This document shows, piece by piece, positions 33,371 through 41,969 of a stretch of 64,000 bases of DNA (positions are counted from its first letter, which is position 1; the number at the start of each line of letters is the position of its first letter). The DNA is from Spirochaetales bacterium (GTDB lineage: Bacteria; Spirochaetota; Spirochaetia; Sphaerochaetales; Sphaerochaetaceae). Made by a program: the position numbers and the translations under genes. A model generated the notes under the pieces. The model was given only the letters and a program-made list of their open reading frames with translations. It was not told the origin of the DNA and ran no database searches. The DNA lies in NCBI GenBank assembly GCA_018433865.1, contig JAHDQJ010000003.1, forward strand, positions 62,001 to 126,000, read 5' to 3'.

Positions 33371-34897
33371 ATGAGCGATCAATTCATTCTCGAAGTGAAG
33401 AACCTTACCAAGGACTTTCCGGGAGTCCGGGCTTTGGACAATGTCGATTTCAAGGTGAGAAAAGGTGAGATCCACTGCCTGGTCGGTGAGAACGGTGCGG
33501 GGAAATCGACTCTGATGAACGTCATCAGCGGTGTCTACCCGAAGGGAAGCTATGAGGGGGTGGTCCGTTTCAAGGGGCAGGAGACGAACTACAAGAGCAC
33601 GAAGGACAGTGAGCACGACGGATTGGCGATCATTCACCAGGAACTTACGCTCAGTCCCTACCTTTCCATTTATGAGAATCTTTTTCTCGGCCACATGAAA
33701 ACCCGGTTCGGCCTCATCGATTGGGACGCATGCCTGAAGGACAGTTTTCCATTGCTCAGGAAGGTCGGGCTGCATGAGAGACCGCAGACCATCGTGAGCA
33801 AGATGAGTGTGGGGAAACAACAGCTCGTCGAGATTGCCCGGGCCATCAGCCAGGATGCAGAATTGCTCATTTTCGACGAACCCACCGCATCGCTGAATGA
33901 CGAGGAGAGCCAGAAGCTGCTGAGCCTGATACGCGAGTTCAAGAAAGAGGGCATCACCTGCATCATGATCTCGCACAAGCTCGACGAAGTCCTGTCCATC
34001 GCCGATTCGATCACCATCCTCCGCGACGGACAATCGATCGTTTCTTTTGATCTTGCCGAAAAGAAGGTGTCGGAACAGGAGATCATCAAGGGGATGGTCG
34101 GGCGTGAGCTCAAGAACCTGTTCCCGCAGAAGGAGCCGGATGTCGGCGATGTCGTCTTCGAAGTGAAAGACTGGAATGTATACCACCCCGACTACCATCA
34201 GATGAAGATCGTCGACAATGCTTCCTTCTTCGTGAGAAAAGGAGAGATCGTCAGTTTCTGCGGCCCCATGGGTGCGGGAAGGACGGAGATGATGATGAGC
34301 ATCTTCGGAAACTCCTATGGCTACGGAGCAAGCGGTGAGATTTACCTGAAAGGCAAGCGGGTGAGCTTCAAGAACCCGAAGGATGCGATCGAGCAGGGAC
34401 TGGGATACGTCTCCGAGGATCGCAAGACACTCGGTCTCATCATGATACAGGATGTAAAGACCAACATCACGAACTCCAGCTTGCCGAAACTGTCGAGACG
34501 AGGAGTCCTGGACAAGGACCTCGAGCTGCGCAAGGCGACCGAATACAAGGAAGCACTGCAGATCAAGACACCCTCGCTTGAACAACTGGTGAGGAACCTC
34601 TCGGGTGGAAACCAACAGAAGGTGGTGCTCAGCCGTTGCCTGTTGGCCGATCCCGACATATTCATCGTCGATGAGCCGACCAGAGGCATCGACGTCGGTG
34701 CGAAATTCGAGATATACAGCATCCTCAACGACATGGTGAAGCAAGGCAAGAGCGTCATCGTCGTCTCGAGCGAACTCGCGGAGGCGATCAGCATGTCGGA
34801 CAGGATCTACGTGATGAACGAGGGGAAGATCAAAGGGGTCCTGGACCGCTCTGAAGCGACCCAGGAACGCATCATGCACATGGCTTTGATCGATTAG
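33371..34897 (+). CDS. mmsA: Monosaccharide ABC transporter ATPase, two domains (MmsA-like)
   Basis: The 508-residue protein has two ATPase halves. The first has GENGAGKST, signature VGKQQLVEIARA and LIFDEPTASL; the second has GPMGAGRTEMM, a degenerate Walker A typical of sugar importers of this class, LSGGNQQKVVLSRCL and FIVDEPTRGIDVGAK. It powers uptake of the sugar held by ChvE. ATG 33371 has GGTAGG just upstream and gives MSDQFILEVKNLTKDFPG; the frame extends upstream without support. Confidence 0.93.
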   Translation: MSDQFILEVKNLTKDFPGVRALDNVDFKVRKGEIHCLVGENGAGKSTLMNVISGVYPKGSYEGVVRFKGQETNYKSTKDSEHDGLAIIHQELTLSPYLSIYENLFLGHMKTRFGLIDWDACLKDSFPLLRKVGLHERPQTIVSKMSVGKQQLVEIARAISQDAELLIFDEPTASLNDEESQKLLSLIREFKKEGITCIMISHKLDEVLSIADSITILRDGQSIVSFDLAEKKVSEQEIIKGMVGRELKNLFPQKEPDVGDVVFEVKDWNVYHPDYHQMKIVDNASFFVRKGEIVSFCGPMGAGRTEMMMSIFGNSYGYGASGEIYLKGKRVSFKNPKDAIEQGLGYVSEDRKTLGLIMIQDVKTNITNSSLPKLSRRGVLDKDLELRKATEYKEALQIKTPSLEQLVRNLSGGNQQKVVLSRCLLADPDIFIVDEPTRGIDVGAKFEIYSILNDMVKQGKSVIVVSSELAEAISMSDRIYVMNEGKIKGVLDRSEATQERIMHMALID

Positions 34898-34906
34898 GAG
34901 GAACAC

Positions 34907-36100
34907 ATGTCCAACGGAGCACATATCGAACAGATTTCTTTCCTGGGTTTGGCCAAGCAGAACATGCGGAAACTCTCCATGTTCATCATGCTCGGTCTTA
35001 TCCTGATCGTATTTGCGATCCTTACCAACGGAGTGAACCTGACCCCGCGGAACATCACGAACATCTTCATCCAGAACAGTTACATACTGATTTTGGCCGT
35101 AGGCATGCTGCTGGTCATCATCATCGGCAACATCGATCTCTCTGTCGGGTCGGTCATCGCCTTCTCCGGTGCAATCAGCGCGATGCTCTACAACACCGGC
35201 ATGGGCATGATACCGATGTTGCTGCTCTCGCTTCTCATCGGCGGCATCATCGGGTGCTTCCAAGCTTTCTGGATTGCCTACATGCGAATCCCCGCGTTCA
35301 TCGTCACCCTCTCGGGCATGTTGCTCTTCAGGGGATTGACCTACATCATCACGAACGTGACCCCGGTCGCACTCATCGACGACGGTTTCAAGCAGATAGC
35401 CTCCGGATCGCTTGAGATCAAGGGATTCAGGATCGCCGGACTTGACGGACTGTCGCTGCTAGTCATGATCCTGGCCATCTTGCTGCTGAGCTTCATGACA
35501 TTCAGGCAGCGGAACCGGAAGATACGCAACGGATTCTCGGTACTTCCGTTCCGGTATTCCGTGTACAAGATCGTGAGCCTCTCGGCGCTGATCATCTTCG
35601 TGTTCAGCAGGTTCGCCGCCTATCGCGGAATCCCGACGGTCAGCCTCGTACTGTTCGTGGTCACCGTCCTCTTCGTGTTCATCACCAACAATACGGTGAT
35701 CGGCCGTTACATCTATGCGGTCGGTGGCAACATGAAATCTGCCAAGCTCTCGGGAATCAACGCAGAGAAGGTCATGTTCATCACCCATGTGATCATGGGA
35801 GTCCTCTGCGGATTGTCGGGTGTGGTGTTCACCGCATACATGAATTCCGCGCTCCCGCAGGCTGGAGACAAGTTCGAGCTCGATGCGATCGCCTCGTGCT
35901 ATATCGGAGGTGCTGCGGCATCGGGAGGAATCGGAACGATCATCGGGGCGATCACCGGAGGCCTGGTGATGGGAGTCATCAACAACGGCATGTCCCTGAT
36001 GAACATCGGTGCCGATTGGCAGTATGTGGTGAAAGCCGCGATCCTCCTCTTCGCCGTTTTCTATGACATATGGAGCAGGAAGAAGTCCGGTCTCGGTTGA
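34907..36100 (+). CDS. mmsB: Monosaccharide ABC transporter permease (MmsB/GguB-like)
   Basis: The 397-residue polytopic protein has around ten helices and the family core IFIQNSYILILAVGMLLVIIIGNIDLSVGSVIAFSG, then RIPAFIVTLSGMLLFRGLTYI and AVGGNMKSAKLSGINAEKVM, the cytoplasmic coupling loop. Length and the extra insert between helices fit MmsB/XylH rather than the shorter RbsC. GGAGG precedes the ATG, 9 nt after mmsA. A perfect palindromic terminator follows. Confidence 0.9.
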   Translation: MSNGAHIEQISFLGLAKQNMRKLSMFIMLGLILIVFAILTNGVNLTPRNITNIFIQNSYILILAVGMLLVIIIGNIDLSVGSVIAFSGAISAMLYNTGMGMIPMLLLSLLIGGIIGCFQAFWIAYMRIPAFIVTLSGMLLFRGLTYIITNVTPVALIDDGFKQIASGSLEIKGFRIAGLDGLSLLVMILAILLLSFMTFRQRNRKIRNGFSVLPFRYSVYKIVSLSALIIFVFSRFAAYRGIPTVSLVLFVVTVLFVFITNNTVIGRYIYAVGGNMKSAKLSGINAEKVMFITHVIMGVLCGLSGVVFTAYMNSALPQAGDKFELDAIASCYIGGAAASGGIGTIIGAITGGLVMGVINNGMSLMNIGADWQYVVKAAILLFAVFYDIWSRKKSGLG

Positions 36101-36108
36101 GACATGCA

Positions 36109-36134
36109 GAAGGCGGACCGTACGGTCCGCCTTC
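36109..36134. terminator. Perfect palindromic terminator between convergent genes
   Basis: A 26-nt perfect inverted repeat with arms reading GAAGGCGGACCGT lies 8 nt after the mmsB stop and 20 nt beyond the stop of the opposing DUF1015 gene. The short T-rich tail (CTTCTTGG) and position fit a bidirectional terminator. Confidence 0.7.
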
Positions 36135-36154
36135 TTGGCAAGGAGGAACGACCT

Positions 36155-37465
36155 TCAGGTGATTTTCCTGGCCTCCATGTAGAAACGTTTCTCGTGCGCC
36201 TCTCCCATGGAGAAGGTCTTGCGGGGCAGCGCACCGTCTTTCACGATGGTATCGAAGAATGCATGCTTGTCGATCGCCGGAAGGAAAAGTCCGATGTTCC
36301 CTGGGCGGGAACCGAGCTTCGCGGTGATGTCGGTACCGTGCGTATAATCGACCTGGTTTCCCAATCTCAGCAAGGAATCGATCACCCCTTGCAACGTCCC
36401 CGCGGGAATCGAGGCGTCAGGCTCGGTGAGCAAGACGACCTTGTATCCTTCTTCATCCACATAGCCGAATCGCTGCAAGCCTTCCGTCCTTCCGATCTCA
36501 CCGAGCATCGCTTCGAGCGATCCTGCTGTTTCCAGTTGGTAGGAAGTGCAATGCCTGCCCAGTTCCTCGAGGAATTGCTCCCGTCTGGTGTTGAACAGCA
36601 CGCGGTGGATCGGTTCGAATACCAGTCCTGGATCGAAGATGTTCTCGAGTTCCACCAGAGCGTAGCGGGCAGGATGAATTTCCCGATCCTCCGGGCCGAG
36701 CTTTTCCTTGATATCCTCCCAGCATGATTTGGCGGTTGCGAGGGAATGGTTCCCATCGCCCATCGCGAAAAGCAGGGGATTCGACTGATCCAAAGCGGTG
36801 TGAAGCGCTTCGAACGCGCCGGCAAGAGAGGACAGCATCTTCTCGCCGCTTATCCTGTATGCGCAGACATGACCGCCGCCTTCCATGAGATCGGTATCGT
36901 AGACCTGCTCAAGCGCATCGGTCTGGGCGGCAAAAGGTTCGATCACGGTTTTGGCCGGATCATTGATGAGCACCAGGATATGGGGAAGCTCGAGCGGTGC
37001 ATCCTTCCGGATCAGCTTTCGGGGAGGGATCCTGCTGAGGATGGTTCCTTCAGTCGCACGGATGATCGTCCGTGATTGCTTGCCATAATCATAGCGTTCA
37101 AGATCGAGGGCGACGATGAGTCCCCAGCGTCCGTTATCTCCGTCGGTCGTACGGTGTACGAGAAAGAAGTTTTGTGCATGGGTTTCGAACAATCCCTGTT
37201 CGAGGTATTTCCTCATCGTCAGGTTGATCCTGTCGATCCTTTTCTGCGGCTCTTTCTCCTCGAGGTACGCCTCGGGATAAATCAGGTGCAGTGTGGAGGG
37301 AAATTCCGCGACATACTGCTCCACGCGCTCCCAGTAGTCCATCTCCGATGTATATTGGTCACACGCGACCACTGCCCAACGTTGCAAGTCGGTCCCCCTC
37401 CGTGGAATGAGGATGTCGGGAGTGCCGATTCCGATCTTCTTCAACCGCTCGATTGCATTATCCAT
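36155..37465 (-). CDS. DUF1015-family protein
   Basis: The 436-residue protein matches the DUF1015 layout: ILIPRRGTDLQRWAVVACDQYTSEMDYW at the N-terminus, INDPAKTVIEPF, LLFAMGDGNHSLATAKSCWE in the middle (the family's most conserved GDGHH-like element) and VDYTHGTDI near the end. The family is widespread and its reaction is not established here. ATG 37465 follows AAAGGAAA at 8 nt; an earlier in-frame ATG has the ribosome site inside its own coding region and was rejected. Confidence 0.85.
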   Translation of the reverse strand: MDNAIERLKKIGIGTPDILIPRRGTDLQRWAVVACDQYTSEMDYWERVEQYVAEFPSTLHLIYPEAYLEEKEPQKRIDRINLTMRKYLEQGLFETHAQNFFLVHRTTDGDNGRWGLIVALDLERYDYGKQSRTIIRATEGTILSRIPPRKLIRKDAPLELPHILVLINDPAKTVIEPFAAQTDALEQVYDTDLMEGGGHVCAYRISGEKMLSSLAGAFEALHTALDQSNPLLFAMGDGNHSLATAKSCWEDIKEKLGPEDREIHPARYALVELENIFDPGLVFEPIHRVLFNTRREQFLEELGRHCTSYQLETAGSLEAMLGEIGRTEGLQRFGYVDEEGYKVVLLTEPDASIPAGTLQGVIDSLLRLGNQVDYTHGTDITAKLGSRPGNIGLFLPAIDKHAFFDTIVKDGALPRKTFSMGEAHEKRFYMEARKIT

Positions 37466-37501
37466 GAATATTTCCTTTCCGATCATGTGGGATGTGTAAT
37501 T

Positions 37502-37530
37502 ATTCTACGTGAAGAATGCCTATGACGCAA
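37502..37530 (-). promoter_or_regulatory. Promoter for the DUF1015 gene
   Basis: On the minus strand TTGCGT (37525-37530), a 17-nt spacer and TAGAAT (37502-37507); leader of about 30 nt. Confidence 0.4.
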
Positions 37531-37565
37531 TTGAAAAAGCTTTCCTCCTTGGCATGCCTTTCTGT

Positions 37566-37593
37566 TTTGCATCCTTGGGCTGTATGCTATACT
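37566..37593 (+). promoter_or_regulatory. Promoter for the membrane protein/aroH pair
   Basis: TTTGCA (37566-37571), a 16-nt spacer and TATACT (37588-37593), which ends 6 nt before ATG 37600, so the transcript may begin at the start codon. Confidence 0.45.
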
Positions 37594-37599
37594 CTCTTC

Positions 37600-37953
37600 A
37601 TGCTGAGGATGCGAAGGACACTTGCGTTCAGTGCGCGGATACACAATTACTTGCTCTTGCTCTACCTCTTTTCCTTTGCACTCTATGTTTCCCAGCTCTG
37701 GTGGGAAACCACCGGGCGATTCGGCACATTGGTAGGCACCATGCATACGATGCTCGCTGCAGTCTCCCTTGGCCATGCGGCGGTCTTGCTCGTGATGAGC
37801 CTGTTCATCTGGATCGTGGACCGGGTTTTTCCTGCGTGGGATTTCTTCGGGACGATCCTGCGTTCGTTCGTCATCGGTACGTGTCAGGTCTTGGTGGCGC
37901 TTCATGCGACAGTCTCCGATGAGGGACTTGCATTGCGATTGTTCGGAGGATAG
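37600..37953 (+). CDS. Small membrane protein of unknown function
   Basis: From ATG 37600 the product (117 residues) has three probable helices: NYLLLLYLFSFALYVSQLWW, the stretch around LVGTMHTMLAAVSLGHAAVLLVMSLFIWIV, and TILRSFVIGTCQVLVALHA. No family is recognised. The frame is open back to 37516, but that part lies upstream of and across the promoter; the chosen ATG sits 6 nt after a TATACT box with no Shine-Dalgarno. aroH follows directly, so the two are one unit. Confidence 0.55.
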   Translation: MLRMRRTLAFSARIHNYLLLLYLFSFALYVSQLWWETTGRFGTLVGTMHTMLAAVSLGHAAVLLVMSLFIWIVDRVFPAWDFFGTILRSFVIGTCQVLVALHATVSDEGLALRLFGG

Positions 37954-38337
37954 GTGAAGGTGGAACGGCGGATGTTCGCGGCACGCGGTGCCATACAGGT
38001 GGAATCGGATTCTCGTGAGCGGATGGTCGAAGCGGTGCTCACTCTGTTTGACCGGATAGTTTCGGACAATGCGATCGAACAGCAGGATATGGTCTGCATC
38101 CAGTTCACGGTGACGCCCGACCTCAGGTCGATGAACCCGGCCACTGCATTGAGAAGCCGCGATAATTCCTTTCCGGTACCGCTTTTTTGCATGCAGGAAC
38201 CGGTTGTGGACGGCATGCTCGAGAGGACAATTCGATTGATGGTGATGTTCTATGCGGATGCTGACCACAAGGTAGCACACGCCTATATCGGCGGTGCTGC
38301 GCGATTGCGATCCGACATCGCCGGAGAAAACCGATGA
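37954..38337 (+). CDS. aroH: Chorismate mutase, AroH class
   Basis: The 127-residue protein matches the monofunctional trimeric AroH family: ARGAIQVESDSRERMVEAVLTLFDRI at the start, DMVCIQFTVTPDLRSMNPATALR in the middle and VPLFCMQEPVVDGMLERTIRLMVMFYAD plus AHAYIGGAARLRSDI at the end. The active-site Arg (RGA), Cys and Glu (CMQE), Arg (RTIR) and Tyr (AYIGGA) are present. It converts chorismate to prephenate. Start is uncertain: GTG 37954 abuts the previous TAG; GTG 37960 and ATG 37972 are alternatives, with GGAGG best placed for GTG 37960. Confidence 0.87.
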   Translation: MKVERRMFAARGAIQVESDSRERMVEAVLTLFDRIVSDNAIEQQDMVCIQFTVTPDLRSMNPATALRSRDNSFPVPLFCMQEPVVDGMLERTIRLMVMFYADADHKVAHAYIGGAARLRSDIAGENR

Positions 38338-38351
38338 CCGCTCATCTTTTC

Positions 38352-38379
38352 TTGACATGGAAAGCCTTTTGTGTAAGAT
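38352..38379 (+). promoter_or_regulatory. Promoter for the secreted helical-repeat gene
   Basis: A perfect TTGACA (38352-38357), a 16-nt spacer and TAAGAT (38374-38379), with GGGAGG and ATG 38404 following. Confidence 0.55.
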
Positions 38380-38403
38380 TTGTATAGATCGGGAGGGGTC
38401 GTG

Positions 38404-39327
38404 ATGTTGAAGAAACGAATGTTCGTTCTGGTGCTCTGTACACTGGTGCTTGTGTCTGCCGCGCTGTTTGCCGATGAGGCGACCATCAAGGAGGCCGACT
38501 CGCTCTATTGGAATGACCGTCTCGAAGAAGCGAAAGCGCTTCTGGAGAAGACCATCCCGAACACCGCCGACGCGAAGATGAAGGGTGAGTTGCTGTGGCG
38601 GCTTTCCCGTGTCACCCTCGCCATCGGGGATGAATTGCGTGAGGATGGAGCGACCGATGACGTACTGTTCGCCACCTACGAGGAAGCGGAATCGTACGCG
38701 AACCAGGCGATCGCCGCTGCACCGATCGCAGGAGCCTATGTCTACCGCGCTTCGAGTATCGGCAGGTGGGGAGAGACCAAAGGGCCGTTGAACGCACTGT
38801 CCAAGGCGAAGCCGATGCGTGATGACTTCACCTATGTCATCGATACCATGGGCATCACCGACAATTCCATCTCCTGGTATGTATTGGGACAGCTGTACTA
38901 CAAGCTCCCCGGATGGCCCATCTCGTTCGGTGACCTCAATACTGCCATTTCCTACACCAGGAAAGCGATCGATACGATACCGAAAGAAAATCTTTACCAT
39001 GGTCATTTCAAGGCCCTCGCCGAAATGCTTTGGAAGCGGGACCTGAGTGCTTCGAAGCGGAACTCTTCGTTCAACTCGATGCAGAAGGACTGGAACAAAG
39101 CCAAGGGAAGCACGCTCGACCGCCATGCATATTACGAGGGATCTGAAGGTCCGGGTGCCACGCCGTTCTACTCACCGGTCGCCCTGAACAAGATGAGCGA
39201 CAGGCAGGAGGCGGGAATGATCCTCAAATACGCCATGCACAAGTTCGAATCATGGCCGTTCCACAGCCGTGCCGACAAGCGTACCTACGAGGACATCAAA
39301 GCGATGCTCTCGGAGTGGGGATTCTGA
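38404..39327 (+). CDS. Secreted TPR-like protein
   Basis: The 307-residue product has a signal peptide (MFVLVLCTLVLVSAALFADE) and helical repeats: EADSLYWNDRLEEAKALLEKTIPN, the pair around GELLWRLSRVTLAIGDELRE, YEEAESYANQAIAAAP and WYVLGQLYYKLPGWPISFGDLNTAISYTRKAIDTIP. The pattern fits TPR-type proteins of spirochaete periplasm, including those tied to solute uptake, but no partner is nearby. A strong promoter precedes it and the tRNA-Thr promoter begins 2 nt after its stop. Confidence 0.7.
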   Translation: MLKKRMFVLVLCTLVLVSAALFADEATIKEADSLYWNDRLEEAKALLEKTIPNTADAKMKGELLWRLSRVTLAIGDELREDGATDDVLFATYEEAESYANQAIAAAPIAGAYVYRASSIGRWGETKGPLNALSKAKPMRDDFTYVIDTMGITDNSISWYVLGQLYYKLPGWPISFGDLNTAISYTRKAIDTIPKENLYHGHFKALAEMLWKRDLSASKRNSSFNSMQKDWNKAKGSTLDRHAYYEGSEGPGATPFYSPVALNKMSDRQEAGMILKYAMHKFESWPFHSRADKRTYEDIKAMLSEWGF

Positions 39328-39328
39328 C

Positions 39329-39358
39329 TTGACACGTGCCGGCAATTTTCCGTATGCT
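39329..39358 (+). promoter_or_regulatory. Promoter for tRNA-Thr, overlapped by a hairpin
   Basis: TTGACA (39329-39334), an 18-nt spacer and TATGCT (39353-39358). An almost perfect inverted repeat (CGTGCCGGCA 39335-39344 and TGCTGGCACG 39355-39364, one G-T pair) covers the spacer and -10 and could be an upstream terminator or an operator. Confidence 0.55.
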
Positions 39359-39369
39359 GGCACGGAAAC

Positions 39370-39443
39370 GCCACCTTAGCTCAGTTGGCCAGAGCACGTG
39401 ACTTGTAATCTCGGGGTCGTCAGTTCGAATCTGACAGGTGGCT
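39370..39443 (+). tRNA. tRNA-Thr (anticodon UGU)
   Basis: The 74-nt sequence folds with a 7-bp acceptor stem (GCCACCT/AGGTGGC), D stem GCTC/GAGC, anticodon loop CTTGTAA with TGT at 39404-39406, and T arm GTCAG-TTCGAAT-CTGAC. The anticodon stem has one T-T mismatch. CCA is not encoded, so the CCA enzyme is required. Confidence 0.95.
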
Positions 39444-39506
39444 TCCCTGGTTTTTCCACAAGCGCATGACATCACGGATCCTCGAGAGGAAAGTTTTGTC
39501 TCGGCC

Positions 39507-39535
39507 TTGACAGAATTGCAGGATTTCGGTATTGT
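39507..39535 (+). promoter_or_regulatory. Promoter for tRNA-Tyr
   Basis: TTGACA (39507-39512), a 17-nt spacer and TATTGT (39530-39535), start near 39542. Confidence 0.55.
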
Positions 39536-39553
39536 GAGCGAGTCATTTGACAG

Positions 39554-39635
39554 GGGGAGGTTCCCGAGCGGTCAAAGGGGGCAGACTGTAAATCTGTTGG
39601 CTCAGCCTTCGAAGGTTCAAATCCTTCTCTCCCCA
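39554..39635 (+). tRNA. tRNA-Tyr (anticodon GUA)
   Basis: The 82-nt class II tRNA has acceptor stem GGGGAGG/TCTCCCC, anticodon loop CTGTAAA with GTA at 39588-39590, a long variable arm (TGGCTCAGCCTTC region) and T arm GAAGG-TTCAAAT-CCTTC. CCA is not encoded. A hairpin terminator follows. Confidence 0.95.
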
Positions 39636-39638
39636 TTC

Positions 39639-39679
39639 AACAGGTCTACTCCTTCGGGAAAGACCTGTTTTTTGTTTTT
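39639..39679 (+). terminator. Rho-independent terminator after tRNA-Tyr
   Basis: A 9-bp stem (AACAGGTCT 39639-39647 with AGACCTGTT 39661-39669) is followed by a T-rich tail. It lies only 12 nt before the ykgJ start codon, so it could also limit read-through into dnaG-rpoD. Confidence 0.8.
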
Positions 39680-39690
39680 AGGGGGTACCA

Positions 39691-40143
39691 TTGGGCAGTT
39701 TCCTCGATCAGGGGCTTCGCTTCACCTGCCAAAGCGGTTGCCGCTACTGCTGTGGTGTGGAACCCGGTTATGTGTTCTTGACGCGCGACGACATCACCAG
39801 GTTGTGCGACCATCTGCACCTCCGGCAGCAAGAATTCCTCAGAACCTATTGCCGGAAGGTGTCGATGGGCAGTATCTCTTATGTAAGCCTCCGTGAACGT
39901 GAGAACAACGATTGTGAGTTTCTCATCGAAACGGGATGCTCGGTGTATCCGGCACGGCCGGTGCAGTGTGCGACCTATCCTTTCTGGTCCACCATCCTGA
40001 CCGACGCAGCGACGTGGGAAGAGGAGAAATCATGGTGTCCCGGAATCGGCAAGGGTGCGCTCCACACCAAAGATGAGATTGAGAGCCTCCTGGCAATGCG
40101 CCGGGGAGTCGAGCCAGCGGTCTGGGAAGAGATGGTATTCTGA
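39691..40143 (+). CDS. YkgJ-family Cys-cluster protein
   Basis: The 150-residue protein contains the YkgJ pattern: FTCQSGCRYCCGVEPGYVFLTRDDI at the N-terminus, NDCEFLIETGCSVYPARPVQCATYPFW in the middle and a later WCPGIG. The conserved Cys residues probably bind zinc or an Fe-S cluster; function is unknown. The start codon is TTG, since no ATG or GTG fits, with AGGGGG 6 nt upstream. dnaG begins 24 nt after the stop. Confidence 0.83.
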   Translation: MGSFLDQGLRFTCQSGCRYCCGVEPGYVFLTRDDITRLCDHLHLRQQEFLRTYCRKVSMGSISYVSLRERENNDCEFLIETGCSVYPARPVQCATYPFWSTILTDAATWEEEKSWCPGIGKGALHTKDEIESLLAMRRGVEPAVWEEMVF

Positions 40144-40166
40144 GAGCGGACGCGCGATGGGAGTGT

Positions 40167-41969
40167 ATGGCAAAATATTCTGAGACGGTCATAGAGCAGA
40201 TCAAGGCGCGCATCTCCATCGTGGAGATGGTTTCTCGCTATCTGACACTTTCCCGCAAGGGAGATCGTTATTGGGGCTTGTGTCCGTTCCATGATGAGAA
40301 GACTCCCTCGTTCTCCGTGTTGCCAGACAAGGGATTCTTCCACTGTTTCGGATGTGGCAAGAGCGGCTCGATGTTCGACTTCGTCATGGAGATGGAACAT
40401 CTCACATTCCCCGAAGCGATCAGGAATCTGGCCGAGCAGGCCGGCATTCTCCTCGAGGAGGAGAGCGAAGCCGAAAGGAAGCAACGTACCGAGACCGATA
40501 CGTTGCGGGATCTCTATGAGAAAATGGCCAACGCCTTCCATTACATCCTGATGCATTCGGCTTCGGCGGCAAATGCGCAGGAGTACCTGAAGGGGAGGGC
40601 ACTGAGTGAACCCTCATGGGAAAAATTCCAGCTTGGCTACGCTCCCGACGATCCGTCGTGGCTCTACGGATTCCTCCAATCGAAGCAGTACAGCCCCCAG
40701 ATTCTTGCGAAATCGGGATTGTTCGCGAGAAACAATCCCGAGTATCCACTGTTTCGCAACCGCCTGATGTTCCCGATACGCGATTGGCAGGGACGTGTGG
40801 TTGCGTTCGGGGGCAGGGACCTCTCCGGAACATCCCAGGCGAAATACATCAACACTCCGGAAACGATGCTCTACCGCAAACGGGAAGTCGTCTACGGATT
40901 GTATGAGAGCCTGAAGGAGATGAAGGACCAGAACTCATGCATCCTCTGCGAAGGCTACTTCGACGTGATCTCCCTGCACCAGGCGGGTTTGGGGACGGCC
41001 ATGGCTCCCTTGGGGACCGCATTCACGGCGGAACAGGGAAAGTTGGTGAGACGATACGCCGAGAAAGCCTTCACGCTCTTCGATAGCGACAAGGCAGGAC
41101 AGGCTGCGACGAAGAAAGCCCTGATCGTCTGCGAATCACTCGGGCTTGAGACCAGGGTGATCAAGCTCGAAGGTGCCAAGGATCCCGCGGAGCTGTTGCA
41201 GGAGTCTGGACCGCAAGCGCTCGCAAAGGCATGCCAGAACAGCAAAAGCGGCTTCGATCATCTTGTACATTCAGCTATAGTCATGTATGATGGCAAGAAG
41301 GCTACTGGCAAGCTTCAGATTTTCGACGAGGTGAAACCCTTTCTCGATGCCGTCGGATCGGAAATTGTCAGACGCAGTTACCTGCAGGATCTTGCCGGCT
41401 ACCTGCAGTTGGATGAAGCGACGCTCATGCGAGACTACGTGCAACGTTCGCCCGGCAAAAGCGTGCGAAGAGGGGAGGAACAGCAAGGAAGTGGTTCGCG
41501 ATACAATTCCTCCGAGAGAGGATGGAAACGATCCACCGACCTGTATGCCATGTTGACGCTGATGAACAACCGATCCCTCTTCCCGAGCATACGCAACAGG
41601 TTGCGCATCGATGATCTCGTGGATGAACAGGCCATCGAACTCTACACCGTGCTCGAGGATTCCTGTCGAGAGGGCAATGTGGCCTCCGATGAGGTCATCC
41701 TGGGCATGATCGCGGATGACAGATTGCGGACCATGGTAGCGATGAGTTTCCAGACGGAGGAATTCACCACCCAAGCTCCGCAAATCCTTGAGGAATCGAT
41801 CGTAAGGATCACGCTCAGGCAGCTGGAGAAGACCAGACGCAATGTCGAGAACCTGATCAGGCTGGCCGAGAAGGATGGGTCGGTCTCGGTCGAGCTTTCG
41901 CATTTGCTCATGGAGAAGAAGTCGTTGGATGAGAAGATCGCGGGGATGAGGAAGCCGAAACATGTCTGA
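40167..41969 (+). CDS. dnaG: DNA primase
   Basis: DnaG makes RNA primers for replication. The 600-residue protein has the N-terminal zinc ribbon ([11 protein letters not shown] and [10 protein letters not shown], residues about 39-66), the RNA-polymerase core with [36 protein letters not shown], and the Toprim segment [29 protein letters not shown] with FDSDKAGQ. The C-terminal helicase-binding region follows. GGAG lies close to the ATG. Its last bases overlap the rpoD start, giving the dnaG-rpoD pair of the macromolecular synthesis operon. Confidence 0.95.
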   Translation: MAKYSETVIEQIKARISIVEMVSRYLTLSRKGDRYWGLCPFHDEKTPSFSVLPDKGFFHCFGCGKSGSMFDFVMEMEHLTFPEAIRNLAEQAGILLEEESEAERKQRTETDTLRDLYEKMANAFHYILMHSASAANAQEYLKGRALSEPSWEKFQLGYAPDDPSWLYGFLQSKQYSPQILAKSGLFARNNPEYPLFRNRLMFPIRDWQGRVVAFGGRDLSGTSQAKYINTPETMLYRKREVVYGLYESLKEMKDQNSCILCEGYFDVISLHQAGLGTAMAPLGTAFTAEQGKLVRRYAEKAFTLFDSDKAGQAATKKALIVCESLGLETRVIKLEGAKDPAELLQESGPQALAKACQNSKSGFDHLVHSAIVMYDGKKATGKLQIFDEVKPFLDAVGSEIVRRSYLQDLAGYLQLDEATLMRDYVQRSPGKSVRRGEEQQGSGSRYNSSERGWKRSTDLYAMLTLMNNRSLFPSIRNRLRIDDLVDEQAIELYTVLEDSCREGNVASDEVILGMIADDRLRTMVAMSFQTEEFTTQAPQILEESIVRITLRQLEKTRRNVENLIRLAEKDGSVSVELSHLLMEKKSLDEKIAGMRKPKHV

